Below, one piece after another: positions 56,741-64,000 of a stretch of 64,000 nt of DNA. Positions within the stretch are counted from its first letter, which is position 1, and each line of letters opens with the position of its first letter. Source of the stretch: Shewanella putrefaciens. Lineage in GTDB: Bacteria > Pseudomonadota > Gammaproteobacteria > Enterobacterales > Shewanellaceae. Both the position numbers and the translations under genes were made by a program. The DNA lies in contig NZ_CP066369.1 of the NCBI RefSeq assembly GCF_016406305.1, positions 2,994,501 through 3,058,500 of the forward strand. The letters are read 5' to 3'. The notes below the pieces were generated by a model. The model saw only the letters and a program-made list of their open reading frames with translations. It was not told the origin of the DNA and ran no database searches.

Positions 56741-58102
56741 TTAACGGATTTGCAGAACTGTCTGTTGCAGGGTGTTATTGACTTCCAGCGTTCGAGAGTT
56801 CGCTTGGAAGTTACGCTGCGCAGAGATAAGATCCACCAGCTCAGTGGTTAAATCGATATTCGATTGTTCCAATGCCGATGAACTAATACTACCGAAAGTA
56901 CCGCTATTAGCCTGACCCGCTAATGCTGGGCCCGACTCTAAACTCGCCTTCCACGAAGTATTACCCACTTGGGTCAAGCCTTGCTCGTTAGCAAAGCGCA
57001 CTAATGCCACTCGAGCTAAGGGCACTGTCGACCCGTTAGAATAACTGGCGGTGATGAGACCATCTTCGCCAATCTCAACGTTCGTTAAACGGCCCACAGT
57101 GGTACCATCCTGGGTCAGCTCAGTCGCGGCAAAGGGAGCCGCGTATTGAGTCGGTGCATTAAACTTAATCGTTAAGGTTTGAGTGCCATCGGCTCCAGCC
57201 CCCAGAACACCTGCGCCACCAATGCCTAAGGTTTCTGTGGTTATCGTCGCAGGATCGCTACCAGTGTACACCCCCACTGAGTTGAACTTTAACACTGAAC
57301 CTTTCCAACCACCCGCAGTTTGGGCCGCACTCGTTGCATCTGGGTTACCATCACCCGTAGTATCGGTTTGATAAGTTCCGGCAGGTCCCGCAAGGTCCAC
57401 TTGTTTACCATCAACGGCGTAGTAGGCAACCCAGTTGCTTTCACCGTTATATGAACCATTAGTAGGCTTAACAAAGTAGGTCGTCATGACATGTGGCTCA
57501 CCGAGTGAGTCATAAATCGTCATCGAGGTAACGTTGTTGTAGGTTTTGGGATCGAGTGGATCAAATGCGGCGGGATCGAGCGCACTTTCTTTTGCATTCA
57601 AATTCATCTGCAAGCTGACGTTTTCAGTCTTTACAGGACTACCCGCAGTATCAGGGATCTGTACCGGTTTAGCCGTGGTTAAGCTGACAGAGGTTGAGTT
57701 CCCATCTTTATCTACTGGGAACGTCTGTAAAAAATTACCTGCTGAATCAACCATATAATTATTTTTATCGACTTTGAAAGCACCCGCGCGAGTAAACTGG
57801 TGATCCAATGTGCCGATCTCAGACGCTGTCACGAAAAAACCGCCCCCTTTGATCGCCAAATCTAAGGAGTTATTGGTCAACTGCAGACTACCTTGATGGA
57901 ATTGCTGAGCGACTTGGCTCGTCGCCACACCGCCACCAACAGCCGTCTTTGAGTTGGAAAAAATCGAATTAGCGTAAACATCCGCAAATTCAGCGCGTGA
58001 CTCCTTAAAGCCAATGGTATTCGCGTTGGCAATGTTGTTCGCCGTAGTGTTTAAATCTTTCTGCGCGGCGGAAATGCCACTCAATGCAATGTTAAACGAC
58101 AT
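56741..58102 (-). CDS. flgE: flagellar hook protein FlgE
   Basis: A 453-residue hook subunit. SFNIALSGISAAQKDLNTTA, NNIANANTIGFKESRAEFAD at the N-terminus and SNIDLTTELVDLISAQRNFQ at the C-terminus. Middle domains are variable. ATG with AGAGG. Length within family range (enteric 403, Vibrio ~435). Confidence 0.96.
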   Translation of the reverse strand: MSFNIALSGISAAQKDLNTTANNIANANTIGFKESRAEFADVYANSIFSNSKTAVGGGVATSQVAQQFHQGSLQLTNNSLDLAIKGGGFFVTASEIGTLDHQFTRAGAFKVDKNNYMVDSAGNFLQTFPVDKDGNSTSVSLTTAKPVQIPDTAGSPVKTENVSLQMNLNAKESALDPAAFDPLDPKTYNNVTSMTIYDSLGEPHVMTTYFVKPTNGSYNGESNWVAYYAVDGKQVDLAGPAGTYQTDTTGDGNPDATSAAQTAGGWKGSVLKFNSVGVYTGSDPATITTETLGIGGAGVLGAGADGTQTLTIKFNAPTQYAAPFAATELTQDGTTVGRLTNVEIGEDGLITASYSNGSTVPLARVALVRFANEQGLTQVGNTSWKASLESGPALAGQANSGTFGSISSSALEQSNIDLTTELVDLISAQRNFQANSRTLEVNNTLQQTVLQIR

Positions 58103-58169
58103 AATTCACCTCTACATTTGACTCAATTCAATTGCGGACGACTAACGCCCAATTCAAATTCTGACGATT

Positions 58170-58934
58170 TTAAGTTTCAGACACGGCTAAGACATCAGAT
58201 AACTTGATCCCCATACCGCCCCTCAGGTTTAAAATCGCCCCTGTGCTAGCGGTACCAAGGGAAACACTGGTCACATGGGCGTATGTCGAAACCGCTAAAT
58301 CCTGTGATTCTCCGTCGACTAAGCCACTGGCTTTAATCGAGTAATTCCCCGCCGCGACAGGCTGACCATTTTTATCTAATCCATCCCAATTCACTGCCAC
58401 GTTACCGCCTTCACTGCCATCCACAGTAAAGGTGCTAACAACCTGCCCTTTTTCATCCTCAACGCGGACGTTGATCACCGGAATTTTATCGGGAGTACTG
58501 ATCACCCCTTTCAACGTTGGGCTCTCAGCTGAAATATTGCCAGTATCCGTTGGGATCAGTACTTTACGTCCCACAAGCCCTGACGCTTGCAAAGCTTGGC
58601 TAGATGTCATCACACTGTTTAAATTGACAATTTCATCATTTAATTTCGAAATACCATCCACAGTGGAGAAAGAGGCCATTTGCGCAATCATCTGGTCATT
58701 GTCTACGGGCTTGAATGGATCCTGCATAGACAATTGCTGACTGAGTAACGAGAAGAAATCATCTTGGCTTAATTGCTGACTCTTCGCCTCTGGGACAATC
58801 GACTCTTTCGGCAAACGTATGCCATCCAAAAATGGATTACCCGTTGAACTGGTTGTCGTATTTGGCGTCACAGTATTCGATTGACTCTTAGTTTGAGTCG
58901 TCGGCGCTTGGTTAAGTTGGTTAATGAGGCTCAC
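58170..58934 (-). CDS. flgD: hook cap / hook assembly protein FlgD
   Basis: A 254-residue scaffold for hook growth. N-terminal Gln/Ser/Thr-rich stretch, then the conserved QQLSMQDPFKPVDNDQMIAQ block (about 67-86), and a C-terminal FlgD Ig-like domain (NVAVNWDGLDKNGQPVAAGN). GTG start preceded by AGGAGG. 24 bp after flgC. Confidence 0.95.
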   Translation of the reverse strand: MSLINQLNQAPTTQTKSQSNTVTPNTTTSSTGNPFLDGIRLPKESIVPEAKSQQLSQDDFFSLLSQQLSMQDPFKPVDNDQMIAQMASFSTVDGISKLNDEIVNLNSVMTSSQALQASGLVGRKVLIPTDTGNISAESPTLKGVISTPDKIPVINVRVEDEKGQVVSTFTVDGSEGGNVAVNWDGLDKNGQPVAAGNYSIKASGLVDGESQDLAVSTYAHVTSVSLGTASTGAILNLRGGMGIKLSDVLAVSET

Positions 58935-58958
58935 AGCTTACCTCCTAAAAAACGCATA

Positions 58959-59375
58959 TTATTTACCCATCCCAAGTGTTTGTTGCAGCATAGATTTAGC
59001 TGCTTCAGCGACTTGAACATTCATTTGATATGAGCGCGAAGCAGATATCATATCTGCCATTTCTTCCATGACATTCACATTCGGCTTATAAATAAAGCCA
59101 TCGGCATCCGCCATTGGGTGATCCGGCGAATACTCTTTTAAAAGGGGTTTATCACTCTCAACAATGCCTTTTACCGCAACGCCCTGGGAAGCTTGTTGTT
59201 GGCTTTGCGCTTTGGCCATTTCCGCTTCAAAAATGGGATGGCGGGAACGGTAGGTTTTATCGACACTGCTCGAGACTGCATCGGCGTTAGCGATATTACT
59301 CGCCGTGGTATTCAGCCGGACCGATTGTGCCGACATACCAGAGCCTGCGACATCAAAAATGCTAAATAAACTCAT
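58959..59375 (-). CDS. flgC: proximal rod protein FlgC
   Basis: A 138-residue rod protein. MSLFSIFDVAGSGMSAQSVR and C-terminal NVNVMEEMADMISASRSYQ mark the family. 2 bp after flgB; ATG start. Confidence 0.97.
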   Translation of the reverse strand: MSLFSIFDVAGSGMSAQSVRLNTTASNIANADAVSSSVDKTYRSRHPIFEAEMAKAQSQQQASQGVAVKGIVESDKPLLKEYSPDHPMADADGFIYKPNVNVMEEMADMISASRSYQMNVQVAEAAKSMLQQTLGMGK

Positions 59376-59377
59376 GA

Positions 59378-59782
59378 TTAATCCCCTCTCAGCGCCTTTT
59401 TCATGCCGCTAAATTTGCTGTCTAGAAACCCCAATGACATTTGATACTCGAGGGCATTTTGCATAAATGCCGATTGCTCTTGCTGAATATCCACAGTATT
59501 GCCATCACCGGTATCTGGTTGATTGGGCACACGAAACTTAACATACTGCCCGGTCAATTCAGCTAGGCCGAAGTGTTGCTCGCCCGTTGTCATTTCTAGG
59601 CTATTTCGCTGCTGCTGTTGGCTACGGGCGACTTGCATTGCTGCAGAAAAATCGACATCGCGGGCTTTATAATGTGGCGTATCAGCATTTGCGATATTAC
59701 TTGAAATCACTTCGGCACGTTCTGCACGTATACCTAAAGTGAATTGATGCACACCCAGTGCCTTGTCAAAGTTGATCGCCAT
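59378..59782 (-). CDS. flgB: proximal rod protein FlgB
   Basis: A 134-residue rod protein and first gene of the flgBCDE unit. [17 protein letters not shown] motif at about 30-46 and C-terminal [22 protein letters not shown] with GGAGG upstream. A near-consensus sigma-54 promoter is 36 bp before it. Confidence 0.97.
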   Translation of the reverse strand: MAINFDKALGVHQFTLGIRAERAEVISSNIANADTPHYKARDVDFSAAMQVARSQQQQRNSLEMTTGEQHFGLAELTGQYVKFRVPNQPDTGDGNTVDIQQEQSAFMQNALEYQMSLGFLDSKFSGMKKALRGD

Positions 59783-59817
59783 AAAATTGCCTCCATCGTG
59801 TCACTCACGGAAATAAA

Positions 59818-59832
59818 GCAATTCATGTGCCA
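59818..59832 (-). promoter_or_regulatory. sigma-54 promoter for flgB operon
   Basis: Minus strand TTGGCACATGAATTGCTTT: perfect TGGCAC and TTGCT boxes with five bases between. Predicted start about 59806, leader about 24 nt. Confidence 0.9.
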
Positions 59833-59878
59833 AAAGAACAAAAATTCAGGTAAACGGTGATAATGGTATATTGCGGCA

Positions 59879-59912
59879 TAAAAAATTACCGACAAATGTC
59901 GGTAATTTTTTA
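59879..59912 (-). terminator. terminator of cheR
   Basis: Stem AATTACCGACA / TGTCGGTAATT (11 bp) with a 2-base centre and T-run on the minus strand, about 15 nt after the cheR stop and before the flgB promoter. Flanking A/T runs make it potentially bidirectional. Confidence 0.92.
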
Positions 59913-59926
59913 ATTAAATTGGTAGG

Positions 59927-60766
59927 TTACATTTTCTTCTGATAATAAATCCCCGGATTACAGCGGACCATATCAAATTCGTCCGTTAATCCAGCAATCG
60001 ACTCCGAAGCCCCCAAGAAGAGGATCCCTTTAGGGTTTAAAGCGGCAGCAAATTGCCGCAAAATTTTTGCTTTTGCCTCTGGTGCAAAGTAGATCAGCAC
60101 ATTGCGGCAAAAAATAATGTCAAACTTGCCCAGCAAGGTATAACTCTCAAGCAAGTTATGGGCCCTGAAGTTAACTAAACGCTTAACATTGTCTTTGAGC
60201 TTCATATTGCCAGAGGGCAAGGGATCAAAAAACTGACGCTTACGTTCCTCTGATAATCCACGGGCTAAGGCGAGACTATCATATTCCGCATTCTTACAAC
60301 GCTCGAGCATGGAAGGAGATAAATCGGTTGCTTGAATTGTCGCGCCGCCGCCAAGTGCCCCTGGTTTTTTTTGCTGATATTCCAAAATCGTCATGGCCAA
60401 CGAATAAGGTTCTTGTCCAGATGAGCAAGCTGCGGACCAAATTTTTAATGGACGACCTAAACGACTGTATTCGGGTAGCAACACATTATTGAGCAATTCG
60501 AAAGGATAACGGTCACGAAACCATAGGGTTTCGTTGGTTGTCATTGCATCTATGACCTCAGCCCTCAATGCGCGCTCCGTTGGCTTCATTGAATGCTTCA
60601 CCACATCAGACAAAGAAGGGAGATTATATTTTCCCATCAAAGGAGCAAGACGACTGCGCACTAGGTATTGCTTATTTTCACCCAGTACGATGCCGCTGTG
60701 TTGTTCTAGGAACAACCTAAATTGATTATATTCAGCCTCAGCGAGTGATTTATTTGGCACATTCAC
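59927..60766 (-). CDS. cheR: chemotaxis receptor methyltransferase CheR
   Basis: A 279-residue SAM-dependent methyltransferase that methylates receptor glutamates. N-terminal helical domain (about 10-80), then the methyltransferase core: FRDRYPFELL, IWSAACSSGQEPYSLAM (SAM-binding), FDIIFCRNVLIYF and LFLGASESIAGL. GTG start. It follows cheV by 105 bp in the same direction and is ended by a terminator. Confidence 0.96.
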   Translation of the reverse strand: MNVPNKSLAEAEYNQFRLFLEQHSGIVLGENKQYLVRSRLAPLMGKYNLPSLSDVVKHSMKPTERALRAEVIDAMTTNETLWFRDRYPFELLNNVLLPEYSRLGRPLKIWSAACSSGQEPYSLAMTILEYQQKKPGALGGGATIQATDLSPSMLERCKNAEYDSLALARGLSEERKRQFFDPLPSGNMKLKDNVKRLVNFRAHNLLESYTLLGKFDIIFCRNVLIYFAPEAKAKILRQFAAALNPKGILFLGASESIAGLTDEFDMVRCNPGIYYQKKM

Positions 60767-60871
60767 GTCCTAGATCCTATAGCAAGCACCAAAATCAGTG
60801 CAAAACCATCATGTTATAAGGGCTAGATTATAGCGTAAAGCTCAACTACACACTAACCCATACTCAATCAC

Positions 60872-61792
60872 TTACAAACTTAGATGTTTGTTCACTGCCG
60901 CAGCTAACTCATCGGGGTTAAATTTTGCAATAAAGTCATTGGCACCCACTTTCTGCACCATTGCTTGGTTGAACACCCCACTTAAAGAGGTATGTAGCAC
61001 CACTTTAATATTTTTGAGCTTAGGATCGTCTCTAATTTCGGCGGTTAAGGTGTAACCGTCCATTTCAGGCATTTCAATATCTGAAATAATCAGCGGGATC
61101 TCATCCGCCACATTATTCATTTCACTGGCGATGGCTTTTAACTTATCCAAGGCTTCGCGGCCATCTTTTGCCGTATCGATTTGTAGATTCAATGACTCCA
61201 GCGAACGGATAATTTGCTTACGGGCAACAGCCGAATCATCGATAACCATAATATGATAGTGCTGTGTTCTATCTAAAGTTAACTGCTCATTAACTTCATC
61301 ACTGATCGCCGTTTTGACTGGCGAAATTTCATCCAATATCTTTTCTACATCAAGGATTTCAACAAGTTCACCTTCGATCTCAGTCACTGCCGTTAGATAA
61401 GAGTAACGACCCGCACCTTGGGGCGGCGGCATGATGGCCTCCCAGTTCATGTTGATGATGCGCTCAACCGAACTGACCAAAAACCCCTGAACACTGCGGT
61501 TATATTCCGAAATAATAATAAAACAATTTTCCGTATTGGCGAGCGGACGGCCACCTGTGGCAGCACTCAAATCGATCACTGAAATGGTGGTTCCACGGAT
61601 GTGAGCGACGCCTTTAACATAGGGGTTAAGTTTAGGCAAAGCGGTCAGTGGCGGGCACTGCAAGACTTCTTTCACCTTAAACACGTTAATTCCGAACCGT
61701 TGACGGCCATTTAACTTAAATAACAAAAGTTCTAAACGGTTTTGACCAACGAGCTGGGTTCGTTTATTGACTGAATCAAGAATACTCGACAT
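60872..61792 (-). CDS. cheV: chemotaxis coupling/response-regulator protein CheV
   Basis: A 306-residue fusion of a CheW domain (about 15-160: LLLFKLNGRQRFGINVFKV, VAHIRGTTISVIDLSAATG) and a receiver domain (about 175-300: acceptor Asp in LIISDIEMPEMDG, KFNPDE near the end). CheV couples receptors to CheA and acts as an adaptation phosphate sink. ATG with AAGGCAG upstream. Divergent from flgA; I did not find a convincing sigma-28 or sigma-54 site. Confidence 0.96.
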   Translation of the reverse strand: MSSILDSVNKRTQLVGQNRLELLLFKLNGRQRFGINVFKVKEVLQCPPLTALPKLNPYVKGVAHIRGTTISVIDLSAATGGRPLANTENCFIIISEYNRSVQGFLVSSVERIINMNWEAIMPPPQGAGRYSYLTAVTEIEGELVEILDVEKILDEISPVKTAISDEVNEQLTLDRTQHYHIMVIDDSAVARKQIIRSLESLNLQIDTAKDGREALDKLKAIASEMNNVADEIPLIISDIEMPEMDGYTLTAEIRDDPKLKNIKVVLHTSLSGVFNQAMVQKVGANDFIAKFNPDELAAAVNKHLSL

Positions 61793-61997
61793 AACTCTGC
61801 CTTGTTGCTCTGTTTATGTACGTCCCTAAGACTCGTTTGAGTATAGGCATATTAATTGCTTACATCTTATTATCGATAAATACGGTCGAACCTGAGTCAA
61901 ACTTCTGACACCGATCCCTAGGTTAAACAGGTATCATCAGCTTCGAACTTGGTAAAAGTATAGGTGCATTCTGGCGTTACAAGCTAGTCTCTTCATT

Positions 61998-62705
61998 ATG
62001 AAAGTAAATTTAGTCTGTTTTTTGAGTCTTATCGCCACGTTAATGCCAACAACCGCATCGGCAGAGCCCACTGTGCCCACCATATCGGCGATATCCGAAT
62101 TAGCTAAAGCCCTTATTCGTGAAAAAATATCGCCACCCGACAATGCAAAAGTGAATATCGCCCCCCAAGCAATTGATGAACGAATGTTACCGTCAGTCTG
62201 CAACACCCCGATTAAAGTCGAAATGGCGACGGAACGTGAAATCAACCGGAACAACACAGTCAAAGTCAGTTGTGATACGCCGGATCTTGCCTATCCTTGG
62301 CAAATATTTATCTCGGTTCGAGTGGATATTTTATTTCCAGTCGTCGTTGCAACACAAACCTTGGCGCCAGGGGAGCTTATCAACCCAAGTCAAATTGAAG
62401 TGCAATATGTAGATCAAAATAGTTTACGTGGAATGCAATTTGATGATCCTAGCCAACTTTCTGGAGTGCGCGTTAAGCGCCGAGTTGCCAAAAACGCTCC
62501 TATATTTGCCAATAATCTTTGCTTTGTCTGTAAGAATGATGCCGTCTCTATTTATGCGCGCTCTAGTTCTTTAGTATTAAAAACAATGGGCGAAGCCCTG
62601 CAGGATGGCAATAAAGGTGACCAAATAAGAGTTAAAAATAGCAGTTCAAACAAAGAATTAGATGCTATAGTCATAGGCATTGGCGAAGTTGAAGTTAGAA
62701 TGTAA
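61998..62705 (+). CDS. flgA: P-ring assembly chaperone FlgA
   Basis: A 235-residue periplasmic protein needed for P-ring formation. Signal peptide about 1-22 (VNLVCFLSLIATLMPTTASA), then a middle beta domain and the C-terminal SAF/FlgA domain (TQTLAPGELINPSQIEVQYV; RVKRRVAKNAPIFANNLC; NSSSNKELDAIVIG). ATG start without a strong ribosome site. Divergent from cheV; followed by flgM with its own promoter. Confidence 0.94.
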   Translation: MKVNLVCFLSLIATLMPTTASAEPTVPTISAISELAKALIREKISPPDNAKVNIAPQAIDERMLPSVCNTPIKVEMATEREINRNNTVKVSCDTPDLAYPWQIFISVRVDILFPVVVATQTLAPGELINPSQIEVQYVDQNSLRGMQFDDPSQLSGVRVKRRVAKNAPIFANNLCFVCKNDAVSIYARSSSLVLKTMGEALQDGNKGDQIRVKNSSSNKELDAIVIGIGEVEVRM

Positions 62706-62712
62706 AATACGC

Positions 62713-62739
62713 TAAAGCTTTTCTGTAAGCTGCCGATAC
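62713..62739 (+). promoter_or_regulatory. sigma-28 (FliA) promoter of flgM
   Basis: TAAAG, 14 bases, GCCGATAC; one mismatch to consensus at the last -10 base. It starts 8 bp after the flgA stop. Predicted leader about 35 nt. FlgM would then be made under the sigma factor it inhibits. Confidence 0.92.
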
Positions 62740-62780
62740 CCCAGTTAAGAAATCCCGTATACCCGACGCTGGAGCCTAAC

Positions 62781-63104
62781 ATGGCAATTGATATTAGCAA
62801 ACTCAACACCGGAACCACTTCGCAAGTACGTTCAGGTACAACAAAGACAAGCAGCGAACAGTCTGCGCAGGTGGCAGCTAAATCTTCACCACCACAAAGA
62901 AGCGACTCAGTCGTCATTACAGCTCAAGCTCAGCAATTACAAGGAGCTCAAACTAAAATGGCAAGCTTACCTGAAGTCGACCAAAAGAAAGTGGCCGAAA
63001 TTAAACAAGCCATTGCCGAGGGCCGCTATAAAATCGATCCTGAAAAATTAGCCGCTAATATCGCCAGCTTTGAAGCTGAGTTAAATGACCTTAATAAAGA
63101 GTAA
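62781..63104 (+). CDS. flgM: anti-sigma-28 factor FlgM
   Basis: A 107-residue, intrinsically disordered protein: MAIDISKLNTGTTSQ at the N-terminus, SDSVVITAQAQQLQG in the middle, and the FliA-binding C-terminal helices (VDQKKVAEIKQAIAEGRYKI; DPEKLAANIASFEAEL). Exported after hook completion, freeing FliA. ATG with TGGAGCC upstream. Operon with flgN (2 bp gap). Confidence 0.95.
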   Translation: MAIDISKLNTGTTSQVRSGTTKTSSEQSAQVAAKSSPPQRSDSVVITAQAQQLQGAQTKMASLPEVDQKKVAEIKQAIAEGRYKIDPEKLAANIASFEAELNDLNKE

Positions 63105-63106
63105 CT

Positions 63107-63532
63107 ATGACAGAAATAGCTAAACTGGTTGATTTACAACAAGCCCATTTGGCTGTTCTTAAGCAAATAATACTCAAGGAAAAAGGCGCTTTGGTTGACC
63201 AAAACGCCGATTTGCTATTGTCGCTTGCCACTGAAAAATCCAACTGCCTTAAAGACCTTCAAGCAAACGATAACCTTATCGCCCAACACAGCGATAAGCC
63301 CCTGCTGACTCAGCAGAGGGAACTGACCCATAAAATGGCGGCGATTAAAGAAGCCTTAGCTGAATGCAAAGAATTAAATGCCCAGAATGCCAGCCTGATA
63401 GAAATGAATTTAGCGAGCCTGAATCGTTTCGCCCAAGCGCTACAAGCCAGCCGAAATGCCACTAGCCTCACCTATAACGATAAAGGCAAAACCTCGACCA
63501 TTTCGAGTTTAGGCAATGACTTAAAGGCGTGA
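63107..63532 (+). CDS. flgN: flagellar chaperone FlgN
   Basis: A 141-residue helical chaperone for FlgK and FlgL export. LVDLQQAHLAVLKQIILKEK, ALVDQNADLLLSLATEKSN and a C-terminal NATSLTYNDKGKTS tail are typical of FlgN. Immediately after flgM. Followed by a strong stem-loop at 63576-63613. Confidence 0.92.
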   Translation: MTEIAKLVDLQQAHLAVLKQIILKEKGALVDQNADLLLSLATEKSNCLKDLQANDNLIAQHSDKPLLTQQRELTHKMAAIKEALAECKELNAQNASLIEMNLASLNRFAQALQASRNATSLTYNDKGKTSTISSLGNDLKA

Positions 63533-63575
63533 TAAGCCCCCTTTCCTACTTTTTTAAAATATCCCCATGGCAATG

Positions 63576-63613
63576 CCAAAGCAAAGCCGCACAGATGTGC
63601 GGCTTTGCTTTGG
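63576..63613. terminator. 17-bp stem-loop between convergent flgN and flgP
   Basis: CCAAAGCAAAGCCGCAC / GTGCGGCTTTGCTTTGG, loop AGAT, perfect. It lies about 45 bp after the flgN stop and 50 bp after the flgP stop on the other strand, so it can serve both. No long T-run; stem strength is unusual. Confidence 0.85.
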
Positions 63614-63663
63614 TTATCGAACTCGCGTTACCGAACTAGTGTTCTACTGTCGTTACCGTTTTG

Positions 63664-64000
63664 CTAAAAGTAAGTCACTTCTTTAATCCGCTGCGGACGG
63701 CTCTGTTGTTGATACAACTGCCATACCTTAGCAAAATCAAGCTCTAACTCAGTCACATAATGATCACCCGCCGGGTAGCTCTTTATGACTCGCGCACCAC
63801 GGATCACCCCAGAAACCGACGCTTTAACATTATCGTCAGTCAACATCCAATCACTCACACTGCTGTTGGCAGTGATGTTTTGGCCATAGACTTGTTCGGC
63901 TAATTCACGATAAGCGACAATTTTAGAGGCTTGCATCGCCATCAGCACTTTTTGTGACAGTTCCTTCGCAGGTTGGGTCGCCAATGGCGCATAACCAATA
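63664..64000 (-). CDS. flgP: flagellar lipoprotein FlgP (partial, 5' end outside window)
   Basis: The C-terminal ~112 residues of FlgP (LPP20-type outer-membrane lipoprotein). The reading frame is open to the window edge and reads IGYAPLATQPAKELSQKVLM, so the ATG-like codon at 63984 is internal. Conserved AYRELAEQVYGQNI, SGVIRGARVIKSYPAGDHYV and PQRIKEVTYF match Vibrio FlgP. FlgP forms part of the H-ring/outer disc in polar flagellates. Signal peptide and lipobox are beyond the edge. Confidence 0.88.
   Translation of the reverse strand, partial: IGYAPLATQPAKELSQKVLMAMQASKIVAYRELAEQVYGQNITANSSVSDWMLTDDNVKASVSGVIRGARVIKSYPAGDHYVTELELDFAKVWQLYQQQSRPQRIKEVTYF

Noticed and set aside
63664..63984. 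Complete 106-residue protein starting at 63984
   Set aside because: The frame is open to the window edge and the sequence continues as FlgP, so it is a 3' fragment of a longer gene.

Overview
The window is chromosomal DNA from a polarly flagellated gammaproteobacterium, almost certainly a Shewanella. The gene order (rfaH, POT transporter, response regulator, mlaA, then the whole flagellar/chemotaxis block) is the one I know from Shewanella and, for the flagellar part, from Vibrio polar clusters. The protein families agree with this: FlrABC, FlhF/FlhG, ParC/ParP, FlgP and two adjacent flagellins. Assignment below genus is not possible from the sequence alone.

Layout. (i) 1-5436, minus strand: the promoter-proximal edge of a surface-polysaccharide locus. 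It holds rfaH, then a long leader with a full ops element (4311-4323), then a Wza-like SLBB export protein, then a small four-helix-bundle (IVS) protein. The locus continues off the left edge. (ii) 5909-10052: unrelated housekeeping genes, namely a POT peptide transporter, an RssB-like response regulator and MlaA. (iii) 10275-12812, plus strand: a second FliK-like protein paired with an FlhX-type FlhB paralogue. (iv) 13023-61792, minus strand: about 50 flagellar and chemotaxis genes packed with short gaps or overlaps. (v) 61998-63532, plus strand: flgA, flgM, flgN. The window ends inside flgP.

Regulation read from the sequence. FlrA (no phospho-acceptor) heads the cascade. Good sigma-54 (-24/-12) promoters lie before flrBC, fliE, fliK, flhA, flgB and flgF. 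Good sigma-28 promoters lie before the second flagellin (flaB) and flgM. This gives at least these units: flgBCDE; flgFGHIJKL; flaA; flaB; flaG-fliD-fliT-fliS; flrA; flrBC; fliEFGHIJ; fliKLMNOPQR-flhB; flhAFG-fliA-cheYZAB-orf-parC-parP-cheW-orf; cheV/cheR; flgMN. FlhF/FlhG set pole and number of flagella. FliA drives late genes once FlgM is exported. ParC and ParP place the CheA/CheW array at the pole, and CheY/CheZ talk to FliM.

What the genes do not explain. The gaps outside the flagellar block (1-121, 488-810, 3602-4215, 7382-8035, 12817-13018) are filled with dozens of different very short hairpin words joined by recurring connectors. A second palindrome family lies among them. A 46-bp two-hairpin cassette sits exactly in the loop of such palindromes, and a 51-bp two-hairpin insert sits in the loop of that cassette. 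This nested loop-in-loop insertion pattern is the most unusual thing in the window. Other notable points are an SD-masking inverted repeat that straddles the predicted flrBC start site, a three-copy motif in the CheA linker, a pentapeptide tandem repeat in FliK, and a non-canonical NPEH cleavage motif in FlhB.
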